42,801 nucleotides of DNA from Colivicinus sp963607765. GTDB lineage: Bacteria > Bacillota_I > Bacilli_A > Erysipelotrichales > Erysipelotrichaceae. The notes beneath the pieces are model-generated. The model was given only the letters and a program-made list of their open reading frames with translations. It had not been told where the DNA came from and searched no databases. Where the stretch lies: assembly GCA_963607765.1 (NCBI GenBank), contig CAVDDT010000025.1, positions 1-42,801 on the forward strand, given 5' to 3'. Within the stretch, counting starts at the first letter, position 1, and each line of letters starts with the position of its first letter. Below are positions 1 through 7,102 of the stretch, piece by piece. Made by a program: the position numbers and the translations under genes.

Positions 1-104
1 CATCTCTTACTTTAAATGTGAGTGATATTGATCATTTAAATCTAATAATGGCTAACTTAAGAAAGATTGACAGTGTTATTTCAGTAGAAAGAGCTGTAAA
101 GTAA
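1..104 (+). CDS. relA: C-terminal end of a RelA/SpoT-family (p)ppGpp synthetase/hydrolase (partial)
   Basis: Only the last 33 codons are present; the open frame starts at base 3 and ends at TAA 102-104. The peptide contains LNVSDIDHLNLIMANLRK and ends VISVERAVK, which resembles the end of the ACT domain that closes RelA/SpoT proteins (a valine-rich strand, a helix with an LRKI core, then a strand of the type V-x-x-V-x-R). Long RSH proteins make and degrade the alarmone (p)ppGpp in the cytosol. Context agrees: in many Bacillota relA lies just before hisS-aspS, and here hisS follows after an inserted cassette. Only one short domain end is visible, so another ACT-domain protein is possible. Confidence 0.6.
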   Translation, partial: SLTLNVSDIDHLNLIMANLRKIDSVISVERAVK

Positions 105-128
105 AATGGTGTTTAAACACCATTTTTT
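103..128. terminator. Bidirectional rho-independent terminator between relA and the minus-strand regulator
   Basis: A perfect 12+12 palindrome occupies 103-126, with arms AAAATGGTGTTT and AAACACCATTTT, and has a T-run on its right side and an A-run on its left. It overlaps the relA stop codon and lies just past the stop of the minus-strand regulator, so it can end both convergent transcripts. Confidence 0.85.
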
Positions 129-129
129 G

Positions 130-1386
130 TTATATCAAAACACCTTTACTATTTAAATTTATCTGGTTTTCTTTCATATAATCATATAAACCTTTATAAG
201 ACCGACTCATATCGCACAATTCCATCATTTCATCTAAGAAAAAGTTATAAAGAAATAGAGAATTGGCATTTGAATTCTTAGATGCTTCTAATATCATCTT
301 TTGAAGCTCCTTACAATCAAGCTTTTTGATATGCTTAGCTGTGTAATATTCAAAAGCGATGTGTACAAATTTTTTATTATTTTTTGGCTTTTCTTTTAAA
401 ATCTTTTTAAGCGTTTTAAAATTTAGTGTTTTCTCACATGACCTAAACAAAACAAGATAAGAATAATCCATTATATGAGAATAATTTTCATGTATATATA
501 AAGAATATTTTAAGCAGTCATCATATTCTTGCGAATAAAATTTAATAAATGAAAGATTTTCATAGATATGGTATTTAAAACGGACAGGAATTATTTCTTT
601 GTTTTTTTCATAGAAATCCTTGGCTTTTAAAGTGTTTTCCTGGGCTTTGATATAGTCTCCTCTATATGAATATAAAAATGCATTTGAAACATAAAAACAA
701 AGCGCTTTATAAACATTGTTAGAATTTTCTAAATTGTTTTCTGAATATTTTTTGCTTAAATCGAAAATATTTGAATTGCCAGCGTCATAATAACATTTAT
801 CAAGATAAAAAAGTCTAGACTCCTTTAATGGTTTACCATAATCATAAAATGATGAATATTCTTCAATAGAATAATATATATTGTACATATTTAATAAATA
901 AGAATCCAATAAGAAGGCTTCATTATTTCCTTTTAATGATTCATATATATATGTGCAAGTATTTATTGAATCTTTATTATCTATTTTAGAAGCCATATAA
1001 ATATTTATTGTTTCAATACACAGTGAGGACATTTCCTTTAAATAAATGCAATCAATATTTTCGTTGTAAAAAGTCTTGATTTCTTTTTTTAATGATGCAT
1101 ATTCAGTTAAAGACTTTCCGCTATTAATAATTAAATATGTTTTATTTATATAAGCGTCTAGAATTCGATATTTATTTGTGCTTTCACTTATTTTTAACTC
1201 AAATATTTTTAAGACACCAGACAACTTATCACTAGAAATATATTTGCCTTCTTCTGCACGTTGAATTGTTGAAAGAGATACGTTAGATACTTTATCATAA
1301 ATTTCTTTTCTAGATAAGTTAGCTCTTTTTCTATAATATTCTATTAATCCACCTATTACTTTCGAATGGTAATCTTTTATTTTCAT
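130..1386 (-). CDS. HTH (Xre-like) regulator with a long helical-repeat C-terminal domain
   Basis: A 418-residue protein if it starts at the ATG 1386-1384; an in-frame GTG at 1434 would add 16 residues. The first ~65 residues hold a helix-turn-helix of Xre type (GGLIEYYRKRANLSRKEIYD, then STIQRAEEGKY). The remaining ~350 residues are helical, rich in Tyr, Leu and Lys and without catalytic motifs, as in the TPR-like sensing domains of RNPP-family regulators (PlcR, NprR, Rgg, PrgX), which bind imported peptides. The gene is divergent from the secreted-protein/ABC operon starting at 1593, so local control of that operon is the simplest role. The ATG was chosen because the HTH begins soon after it and because a TATAAT lies only 6 nt upstream, which would put the transcript start at or near the ATG. 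Family membership is inferred from architecture. Confidence 0.7.
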   Translation of the reverse strand: MKIKDYHSKVIGGLIEYYRKRANLSRKEIYDKVSNVSLSTIQRAEEGKYISSDKLSGVLKIFELKISESTNKYRILDAYINKTYLIINSGKSLTEYASLKKEIKTFYNENIDCIYLKEMSSLCIETINIYMASKIDNKDSINTCTYIYESLKGNNEAFLLDSYLLNMYNIYYSIEEYSSFYDYGKPLKESRLFYLDKCYYDAGNSNIFDLSKKYSENNLENSNNVYKALCFYVSNAFLYSYRGDYIKAQENTLKAKDFYEKNKEIIPVRFKYHIYENLSFIKFYSQEYDDCLKYSLYIHENYSHIMDYSYLVLFRSCEKTLNFKTLKKILKEKPKNNKKFVHIAFEYYTAKHIKKLDCKELQKMILEASKNSNANSLFLYNFFLDEMMELCDMSRSYKGLYDYMKENQINLNSKGVLI

Positions 1387-1392
1387 GTATAG

Positions 1393-1398
1393 ATTATA
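1393..1398 (-). promoter_or_regulatory. -10 element (TATAAT) immediately before the regulator ATG
   Basis: Read on the minus strand, TATAAT ends 6 nt before the ATG at 1386, with no Shine-Dalgarno between them. Transcription from this hexamer would begin at about the start codon, giving a leaderless mRNA. No good -35 is seen, so the call is tentative. Confidence 0.4.
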
Positions 1399-1434
1399 AC
1401 TAATTTTCAAAACTAATTCATTTTCGAGGTGCAC

Positions 1435-1592
1435 AAATATGATTAAAAAATAGTTTTTTTAATATTAAACAATTAATTTAAGAATTTAATCATATTATAT
1501 TTTACAAATCAATTTTAATATGTGATAGTTCAATCACCAAAGATAGCTATCTAGTTGAATTATTTTAAGTTTTAAAAAGGGAGGAAAATAAA
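1435..1592 (+). promoter_or_regulatory. Divergent control region: promoter, candidate operator and RBS of the secreted-protein operon
   Basis: A plus-strand promoter is visible as TTTACA (1501-1506), 17 nt spacer, GATAGT (1524-1529), with an upstream TG giving an extended -10. Just downstream is a perfect 12-bp palindrome AGATAGCTATCT (1541-1552), flanked by the near-direct repeats TAGTTCAAT (1526-1534) and TAGTTGAAT (1552-1560). These are plausible binding sites for the divergent HTH regulator, which would then block or modulate early transcription. AAGGGAGGA around 1577-1584 is a strong Shine-Dalgarno for the ATG at 1593. Confidence 0.55.
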
Positions 1593-2051
1593 ATGAAATT
1601 TTTTAAAACTATTATAACTAGTATGTTGGCACTTATGTTTATAATTTCTGTACCTGCTGGCTTTGTTTTTGCAGATGAAAACGGTGATTATCCTATTATG
1701 CCGGTAGGAATAACCAAACCCTTCAGTAAAAGTGCAAGTGATTATTCTACTTATAAGGACGGCACATCTGGCTACTATATTCAATATTCGGTTTCCGGAA
1801 CTTATTATCATGGCGTAGATAGTTCAAGCAACGCATTTGCTAAAGATGTAAGTATATCCAGCTGTACTAGTGGGCTAAATGATAATATTGGCCCTCAAGA
1901 TGGAACCTATAATGCAAAAATTGTTAATACAAATTATTACACATCCAAATTAGGCAATAAAGTTGCGATAGTAATATCGGTAAGAGTTAAAGAAACAATT
2001 AAAGGATCTGCATATTATTCTAATCACCAACACACTTTCTATTTGCCATGA
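1593..2051 (+). CDS. Small secreted protein, first gene of the ABC-transporter cassette
   Basis: A 152-residue protein. Residues 1-27 form a classical Sec signal peptide: basic start MKFFK, hydrophobic core MLALMFIISV, and a VFA|DE cleavage site after A27. The mature part (~125 residues) is rich in Tyr, Ser, Thr, Asn and Gly, with repeated YY pairs (SGYYIQY, GTYYHG, NYYTS, AYYSN), one Cys and a His-rich end (NHQHTFYLP). I recognise no family. Bacteriocins of the lactococcin-972 type are also small, Tyr/His-rich Sec-secreted proteins encoded before a permease and an ATPase, but this protein is longer and I could not align it by eye. The stop overlaps the start of the next gene (ATGA at 2048-2051), so the transporter is probably translated by coupling to this gene. 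It could be a bacteriocin, a signal precursor, or a substrate-binding or surface protein. Confidence 0.75.
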   Translation: MKFFKTIITSMLALMFIISVPAGFVFADENGDYPIMPVGITKPFSKSASDYSTYKDGTSGYYIQYSVSGTYYHGVDSSSNAFAKDVSISSCTSGLNDNIGPQDGTYNAKIVNTNYYTSKLGNKVAIVISVRVKETIKGSAYYSNHQHTFYLP

Positions 2052-3598
2052 TTAAAAGAATCTACAAATCAATATTCTATAGACTTAAACAAACATCACT
2101 ACTTTTAGTGGTGATGTTTGTTATTTCGTTGCTGGTATGTACTGCTTTTTCTTTAAAGAATGTTTCAAGAGAACTAAAAGAAAGTCTATCGAAAGCTATT
2201 AAACCTGATGTTAGTATTACTAGTTATGCAAATTATATAGATAAGAAGCTATATCTTTTGGAAGATGATAAAAAAGAAGAATATTGTGAACAATTTTATG
2301 ATGACTTGATGCATTTAAAAGAAGCTCTCAATCCTAATTATTTTGATATAAACATGGTAATTAGTTCTTATATGTTACTGCCGTATGACGAAAATGATGG
2401 CTTGTTGATTTCGCTCCAAAGCGATTCAAAAAACGAGCAGCTAAATACTTGCTTGTATGATTTTAATAATTATTTAAATGGCAACGCAAATTCTTATTCT
2501 TGTAATCTTAGTTTTGTTTCTGTTAGTACCAATGATTTTACGGACCTACATTACAATTTTATAGATTCGGACAAATCTTATATTGAGAGTGGTTCTATGC
2601 AAAATCAAATGGCTGATTTTGAAGAAGCGGGTTTTAAAATCAAAGAAGGAAGAAACTTTACGGATGAAGAAATAAAAGAGGGAAAAATGGTTTGTCTTGT
2701 TACGCCAAATACTTATATTTATCAAAATGGTGAATACAGAAAAGTTGAAGTTGGTGATTATGTTTCTTACTCGATTATGATACCTGGTGAAAGTGAAAAT
2801 GTTATCCATAAAACTTATGAGTTTGAAGTAATTGGCATAACAAATCAAGAAAAAATGGCTTATAGTAAATCGATTTATAATAATTTAGAAGGCCCGTTGA
2901 TACCTGAAAAAGTTTTTCTTGAAATTTATAGTGATTTAAAGAAAATCACAAAAGAAGAAAATCTAGACAAATATAATTTTATATATTTTTACCCTTGTAT
3001 TATGACTTTGAATAGTTTTGATGATATAGATAAGTTTTTGGAATATGTGGATGATCTAAACAGCGATATTGAAGATAAAAACTACGCTTATGAAACATCA
3101 CTAGATTCTTATTATAGTTTTGCTGGAAATCTAGAAGCAATATCTGAGAACTCATCTATTCTATTTAAGTTTTCTTTAATAGTTTCTATACTGTTGAATG
3201 TTTTTATTATTAATCTAGATCTTAATAGAAGAAAAAAAGAAATTGGTCTACTTTCCTCCTTAGGCCAAAGTAGAAAGACAACGATGATACAGCTAGTGCT
3301 TGAATACTTATTTATTTTAATAATATCCTTATTGTTTGCGGTGCTAGTATCAAATATAATATCTAATACTTTTATTAAAACTTTAGAGTTAAATACAGAC
3401 TCCATATTATCTAATGCAACTAAAGTATTAGACTATTCTAAGAGCATAAGCATTCTAAATAACACTAGTTTAAGTATTAATGTTTTAGATTTATTAAAGA
3501 TAGCTATTATGGAAATAATTATCATTACGATAACTACTATTTTGAGTGTTATTCCAATATTTTCAATCAAAACCAGGGAGGTTATGATAGATGAATGA
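2048..3598 (+). CDS. FtsX-type ABC permease subunit (first of two)
   Basis: 516 residues. One membrane segment lies near the N-terminus (TSLLLVVMFVISLLVCTAF, about residues 18-36). A ~320-residue extracytoplasmic domain follows, then three C-terminal membrane segments with the FtsX-like signature between the first two (RRKKEIGLLSSLGQSRKTT), where the permease contacts its ATPase. This is the layout of MacB-like (type VII) permeases, which couple ATP hydrolysis to work on extracytoplasmic substrates rather than pumping across the membrane in the usual way. The start overlaps the stop of the secreted-protein gene by 4 nt, and the end overlaps the ATPase gene by 8 nt. A strong hairpin lies 40 nt inside the reading frame. 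It probably pairs with the second permease as a heterodimer. Confidence 0.8.
   Translation: MIKRIYKSIFYRLKQTSLLLVVMFVISLLVCTAFSLKNVSRELKESLSKAIKPDVSITSYANYIDKKLYLLEDDKKEEYCEQFYDDLMHLKEALNPNYFDINMVISSYMLLPYDENDGLLISLQSDSKNEQLNTCLYDFNNYLNGNANSYSCNLSFVSVSTNDFTDLHYNFIDSDKSYIESGSMQNQMADFEEAGFKIKEGRNFTDEEIKEGKMVCLVTPNTYIYQNGEYRKVEVGDYVSYSIMIPGESENVIHKTYEFEVIGITNQEKMAYSKSIYNNLEGPLIPEKVFLEIYSDLKKITKEENLDKYNFIYFYPCIMTLNSFDDIDKFLEYVDDLNSDIEDKNYAYETSLDSYYSFAGNLEAISENSSILFKFSLIVSILLNVFIINLDLNRRKKEIGLLSSLGQSRKTTMIQLVLEYLFILIISLLFAVLVSNIISNTFIKTLELNTDSILSNATKVLDYSKSISILNNTSLSINVLDLLKIAIMEIIIITITTILSVIPIFSIKTREVMIDE
2088..2122 (+). other. Strong intragenic hairpin just inside the first permease gene
   Basis: AACAAACATCAC (2088-2099) and GTGATGTTTGTT (2111-2122) are perfect complements separated by 11 nt; CACTA/TAGTG inside offers an alternative extension. 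It lies 37 nt after the secreted-protein stop. No U-tract follows, so it is not a standard terminator. It may protect or separate the 5' part of the mRNA so that the secreted protein is made in excess. Confidence 0.6.
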
Positions 3599-4265
3599 GA
3601 TCTTAAAAATAAATAATCTTGATTATTACTATAAGGATGGTTCTAATATTCGTACTATCTTTAATAATGTTAACTACAGTTTTGAAAAGGGAAAGTTTTA
3701 TTCAATTGTAGGAGAATCAGGAAGCGGTAAGACTACTCTATTAATATTACTAGCAGGACTAGATGATCCAAAGGGTGGCAGTATCTTATTTAATAATAAG
3801 AATATAAAAGAAATAGGATATGATAAGTATCATAGAGAAGATGTTCAAATAATCTTTCAAAACTATAATCTATTAAACTATCTAAATGCCTATGATAATG
3901 TCTTAACAGCTATTAGTATTTCTGACTCTAAAAGAAAAGTAGATAAGAATACTTTAAATGAATATTTAAATAGATTTGGTATAAGCGAAGATAAGGCAAA
4001 TAGGAAAGTAAATAAGTTATCTGGTGGTGAACAACAAAGAGTAGCTATCGCTAGAGCTGTAGCTTGTAATGGTGAAATAATACTGGCCGATGAGCCTACT
4101 GGTAATTTAGACTATGATACTTCTTTAGCTATTATGAAACTATTTAGACAACTAGTTGATGAATATCATAAGACCGTTATTATGGTAACTCATAATAATG
4201 AGCTAGCTAAACTAACTGATAAGATAATTCATATTGATCAAAAGACTAAGAACATTTATGAATAA
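3591..4265 (+). CDS. MacB/LolD-type ABC transporter ATPase
   Basis: 224 residues, the usual length for this subfamily. Walker A is GESGSGKTT (41-49), the Q-loop is IIFQNYNLL, the signature is LSGGEQQR (143-150), Walker B is ILADEP (164-169) with GNLD after it, and the switch His is H201. All catalytic residues are intact. It energises the two flanking FtsX-type permeases. AGGGAGG at 3574-3580 is a good Shine-Dalgarno. The start overlaps the upstream permease and the end overlaps the downstream one, each by 8 nt, so the three subunits are tightly co-expressed. Similar ATPases serve MacB efflux, lipoprotein release and bacteriocin or antimicrobial-peptide transport; the substrate cannot be told from this protein. 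Confidence 0.93.
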   Translation: MNEILKINNLDYYYKDGSNIRTIFNNVNYSFEKGKFYSIVGESGSGKTTLLILLAGLDDPKGGSILFNNKNIKEIGYDKYHREDVQIIFQNYNLLNYLNAYDNVLTAISISDSKRKVDKNTLNEYLNRFGISEDKANRKVNKLSGGEQQRVAIARAVACNGEIILADEPTGNLDYDTSLAIMKLFRQLVDEYHKTVIMVTHNNELAKLTDKIIHIDQKTKNIYE

Positions 4266-5619
4266 ACATTATTTTAAAAGAATACTTGAGTCAATAATAA
4301 CTAGAAAGAAAGATTCTCTTTTGATGTTTTTTATCATTTTTATATTAAGTTTCTTTATCATTGTCTCCACTTGTATATCTAGACTGGGAAGTAAGATATC
4401 AGAGAATGTTAAAACAAGTATGGAAGTTAATATCTATACTGATGATTTAGAGTTTAAAGAATCTAACGCTAATGGTTATGGGATGCTTGTGAACAGTACT
4501 TATCAAAATATTGATGATCATTTCAAAAATTATTGTAAGGAAAACGATTGTGTATACGATAGTTCTTATAGTATTAATGTTTATAGTGATATAAGTCATT
4601 ACTCTGAGAAAGTTGATGATGGTTTTGTTGAAAATCTTGGTCTTTATACCGCAATTTCTTATGATGCCTTTAAATCTCAGGGCCTTTCTTTAAGTGAAGG
4701 AAGTGAATATTTCGATGATAATGATCGTTATGTGGCTCTTGTTTCAAACAGTTGCTATATCGATGGCGAAGATGTAAAAATAGGAGATACTATCAATGTT
4801 ACTTTAAGAAGTGTTACATATAATTTTCAAGTAATTGGTACTTTTTCTTACGGAAATTCGCTAACATCATCTAAATCTCACTATACTTCTAATACATCAA
4901 TTATTGTCAATAAAGATGACTTCTTTGAATTGTGCGATGAAGCCAATAAACAAGCTAATCTTAATCGCATTGGAATCAATGCAATCGATGGATTTCGTTT
5001 TAATGAGCTAAAGAACGGATTCAATCTTCAATTATCCGATGCCATCAAGGAAAAAAGAATGCTTGATAAGCTTAATGAATATACTGTGCAAACAAATCAA
5101 GAAGAATATGAAAGGATTGTTTCGCCAAGTGATAATCTAAAAAGTTTATATAATATTATTTCAATTGTGATGGTTATTATTGCCTGCTTATTGCTTATTA
5201 ACGTGGTTACTTTCTTAAATGAGAACAGATTAAAAGAATATGCAATATTGTTATCTATGGGCCAAAAGAAAAGCTTGTCTATTTTCTCTTTTGGAATTGA
5301 AATTTTGTTAATTGCCTTTTTAGCGATAACGTTGTCTCTTCCCCTTGGCATAAATGTTGCTAAATCTTCTGCTAACAAGCTACTTGATTCAAATCTAAAA
5401 AGGCAAGAAAGATTGGCTAAAATATCAGGAAGTGAGGAAGACTTCGATATCTTTGAAAAACAAGTTGCTTTATATTCGGAATATGAAGTTGAAGTTAATT
5501 CAAGCGATATTATCTTTGTGTATTTAATTAATGATGGATTTATATTAATATCTTGTTTATTTGCCTTTATTTCTATAAGCAAGTTAAAACCTCGCCAACT
5601 TTTATTAAAAGGAAAATAA
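4258..5619 (+). CDS. FtsX-type ABC permease subunit (second of two)
   Basis: 453 residues from the ATG at 4258, which overlaps the ATPase stop by 8 nt; an in-frame TTG at 4234 is possible but lacks a better RBS. The N-terminal membrane segment is LLMFFIIFILSFFIIVSTCI. It is followed by a ~270-residue extracytoplasmic domain, then three C-terminal segments with an FtsX-type loop (NENRLKEYAILLSMGQKKS). It matches the first permease in layout but little in sequence, pointing to a heterodimeric transporter. The hisS-aspS promoter begins inside its last codons (-35 at 5605-5610). Confidence 0.8.
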   Translation: MNKHYFKRILESIITRKKDSLLMFFIIFILSFFIIVSTCISRLGSKISENVKTSMEVNIYTDDLEFKESNANGYGMLVNSTYQNIDDHFKNYCKENDCVYDSSYSINVYSDISHYSEKVDDGFVENLGLYTAISYDAFKSQGLSLSEGSEYFDDNDRYVALVSNSCYIDGEDVKIGDTINVTLRSVTYNFQVIGTFSYGNSLTSSKSHYTSNTSIIVNKDDFFELCDEANKQANLNRIGINAIDGFRFNELKNGFNLQLSDAIKEKRMLDKLNEYTVQTNQEEYERIVSPSDNLKSLYNIISIVMVIIACLLLINVVTFLNENRLKEYAILLSMGQKKSLSIFSFGIEILLIAFLAITLSLPLGINVAKSSANKLLDSNLKRQERLAKISGSEEDFDIFEKQVALYSEYEVEVNSSDIIFVYLINDGFILISCLFAFISISKLKPRQLLLKGK

Positions 5620-5633
5620 AATTGATATATAAT
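5605..5633 (+). promoter_or_regulatory. Promoter of the T-box/hisS-aspS transcript
   Basis: TTAAAA (5605-5610), 17-nt spacer, TATAAT (5628-5633). The -35 lies within the end of the permease gene. Initiation near 5640 would produce the complete T-box leader. Confidence 0.65.
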
Positions 5634-5640
5634 ATCTTTA

Positions 5641-5826
5641 TCTAAAAAGAAATTGATTAAACTTTTTAAGTGTAGAGAGAAACGTTTGGTGAAAGTTTTA
5701 TTAAAGAGTTTAAGTGACACTTCTTTAGAATCTATTGAAAAGATAGGTCGTGGCTCGCGTTAAGAGAAAAGTTAGAAATCAAGGTGGTACCGCGCATTGC
5801 GCCCTTAGTGCTACCTTTTTATTTTT
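5641..5826 (+). promoter_or_regulatory. T-box riboswitch of hisS-aspS with a GACAC specifier loop
   Basis: The T-box core GGTGGTACCGCG begins at 5783. Antiterminator: AAGG (5781-5784) with CCTT (5803-5806), with GCGC pairing inside. The competing terminator pairs AAGGTGGTAC (5781-5790) with GTGCTACCTT (5808-5817), followed by a T-run to 5826. Stem I can be folded by hand: AAAGAA (5646-5651) with TTCTTT (5721-5726); AAACTTTTT (5659-5667) with AAAGAGTTT (5703-5711); the AGAGAG motif at 5674-5679; distal stem AAAC (5680-5683) with GTTT (5695-5698). The right side of the internal specifier loop is AAGTGACAC (5712-5720), so GAC (Asp) and CAC (His) overlap. Binding of the uncharged tRNA should favour the antiterminator and raise hisS-aspS expression. 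Confidence 0.92.
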
Positions 5827-5839
5827 GTAGGAGGGAAAC

Positions 5840-7102
5840 ATGTATCAGACAGTAAAAGGAACTTATGATTTATTGCCAGATGAGCTAAAGAACTTTGAGG
5901 ATTTAGAAGATTCTTTTAGAATCATGCTTGATTTATATGGCTACAAGCTAATGAAAACGCCAGTATTTGAATATGCTGGAGTGTTCAAAAAAGAAAATGA
6001 TACTAGCGATATGGTCACAAAGGAAATGTATACTTTTTCGCCTAATGGAAAAGATATGTTTACACTTCGTCCTGAAGGAACAGCCGGCATTGTAAGAAGC
6101 GTTATTCAAAATAAACTATATTCTAATGAGCTTCCAATTAAGTTGGCTTATATCGAAGAAATGTTTAGGCATGAAAGACCACAAAAGGGTAGACAAAGAC
6201 AATTTACACAAATGGGCATTGAAAACATTGGTGAGAAATCTCCAATGATTGATGCGGAAGTCATTGCTTTGGGATATAACTACATTAAACTTGTAGGTCT
6301 AAAGAATGTTAAAGTATTAATTAATACATTGGGTGATAGCACGTCTAGAACAAACTATTCTAAGGCTTTAAAAGAATATTTTGAGTCATACAAAGAAGAT
6401 TTATGTCCCGATTGTCAAAATAGATTGGTTAAAAATCCATTAAGAATTTTGGATTGTAAGATTGATAGAGACAAAGATTATGTTAAAAACGCGCCTAAGA
6501 TGAAAGACTATCTAACTGATGAGGCTAAAGAATATTTTGAAAAAGTTAAATCATATTTAGACACTTTAAATATTCCATATACTGTTGAAGAGAGTCTTGT
6601 AAGAGGACTTGATTACTATACAGATACTGTATTCGAAGTTGTTTCAACTGATGAAAACGCCGGTGCTCAAGCTACTGTATTTGCAGGTGGCAGATATGAT
6701 AGCTTAGTTGAAGAACTTGGCGGTCCTAAATTATCGGGAATTGGCTTTGCAATAGGTATGGAAAGACTTTTGATCTTGGCAAAAGCTGAAGATGCTTTAG
6801 CTCCAATTGAAGAATATGTTGATTGTTATGTTATTGATATGACTAAGTCTAGCAATTATGCTTTAGAGGTTGCGACTGAGCTTAGAAATAATTTCTATAC
6901 AACAGAACTTAACTATTATGATCGTTCTATGAAATCACAATTTAAGTCAAGTGATCGAAAGAATGCTTTATATGTAATTATTATTGGCGAAGATGAGTTA
7001 AATAATAAGACTGTTACGATTAAAAATACAATCACTAAGGAACAAAATACTATTCCGTTTGATGATCTAGTTAGTTATTTAGAAGAAAGAGAGGATAAAT
7101 AA
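5840..7102 (+). CDS. hisS: Histidyl-tRNA synthetase
   Basis: 420 residues, normal length. This class II synthetase joins His to tRNA-His in the cytosol. It starts QTVKGTYDLLPDE, typical of HisRS. FTLRPEGTAGIVRS, motif 2 with RHERPQKGRQRQFTQ (110-124), the histidine-binding GLDYYTDTVFEV (from 256) and motif 3 (GIGFAIGMERL) are all present, and a C-terminal anticodon-binding domain follows. AGGAGGG at 5829-5835 is the Shine-Dalgarno. It is controlled by the T-box in front, and aspS begins on the base after its stop codon. Confidence 0.97.
   Translation: MYQTVKGTYDLLPDELKNFEDLEDSFRIMLDLYGYKLMKTPVFEYAGVFKKENDTSDMVTKEMYTFSPNGKDMFTLRPEGTAGIVRSVIQNKLYSNELPIKLAYIEEMFRHERPQKGRQRQFTQMGIENIGEKSPMIDAEVIALGYNYIKLVGLKNVKVLINTLGDSTSRTNYSKALKEYFESYKEDLCPDCQNRLVKNPLRILDCKIDRDKDYVKNAPKMKDYLTDEAKEYFEKVKSYLDTLNIPYTVEESLVRGLDYYTDTVFEVVSTDENAGAQATVFAGGRYDSLVEELGGPKLSGIGFAIGMERLLILAKAEDALAPIEEYVDCYVIDMTKSSNYALEVATELRNNFYTTELNYYDRSMKSQFKSSDRKNALYVIIIGEDELNNKTVTIKNTITKEQNTIPFDDLVSYLEEREDK

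Noticed and set aside
1435..1500. Palindrome TTTAATATTAAA (1458-1469) and GATTAAA/TTTAATC repeat as operators
   Set aside because: Such A/T palindromes are expected by chance in sequence this AT-rich.
1572..1811. Minus-strand frame opposite the secreted-protein gene
   Set aside because: No RBS or promoter, the composition is that of an antisense shadow, and it overlaps the clear signal-peptide gene.
1593..2051. Calling the secreted protein a lactococcin-972 bacteriocin
   Set aside because: Size and residues do not match closely: the mature part is about 125 residues rather than about 66, and the typical Trp/His pattern is not evident. The gene order is only similar.
5097..5720. 207-codon minus-strand open frame opposite the second permease and T-box
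   Set aside because: It runs through the T-box leader and promoter on the other strand and has no recognisable motif; it arises from AT-rich codon use.
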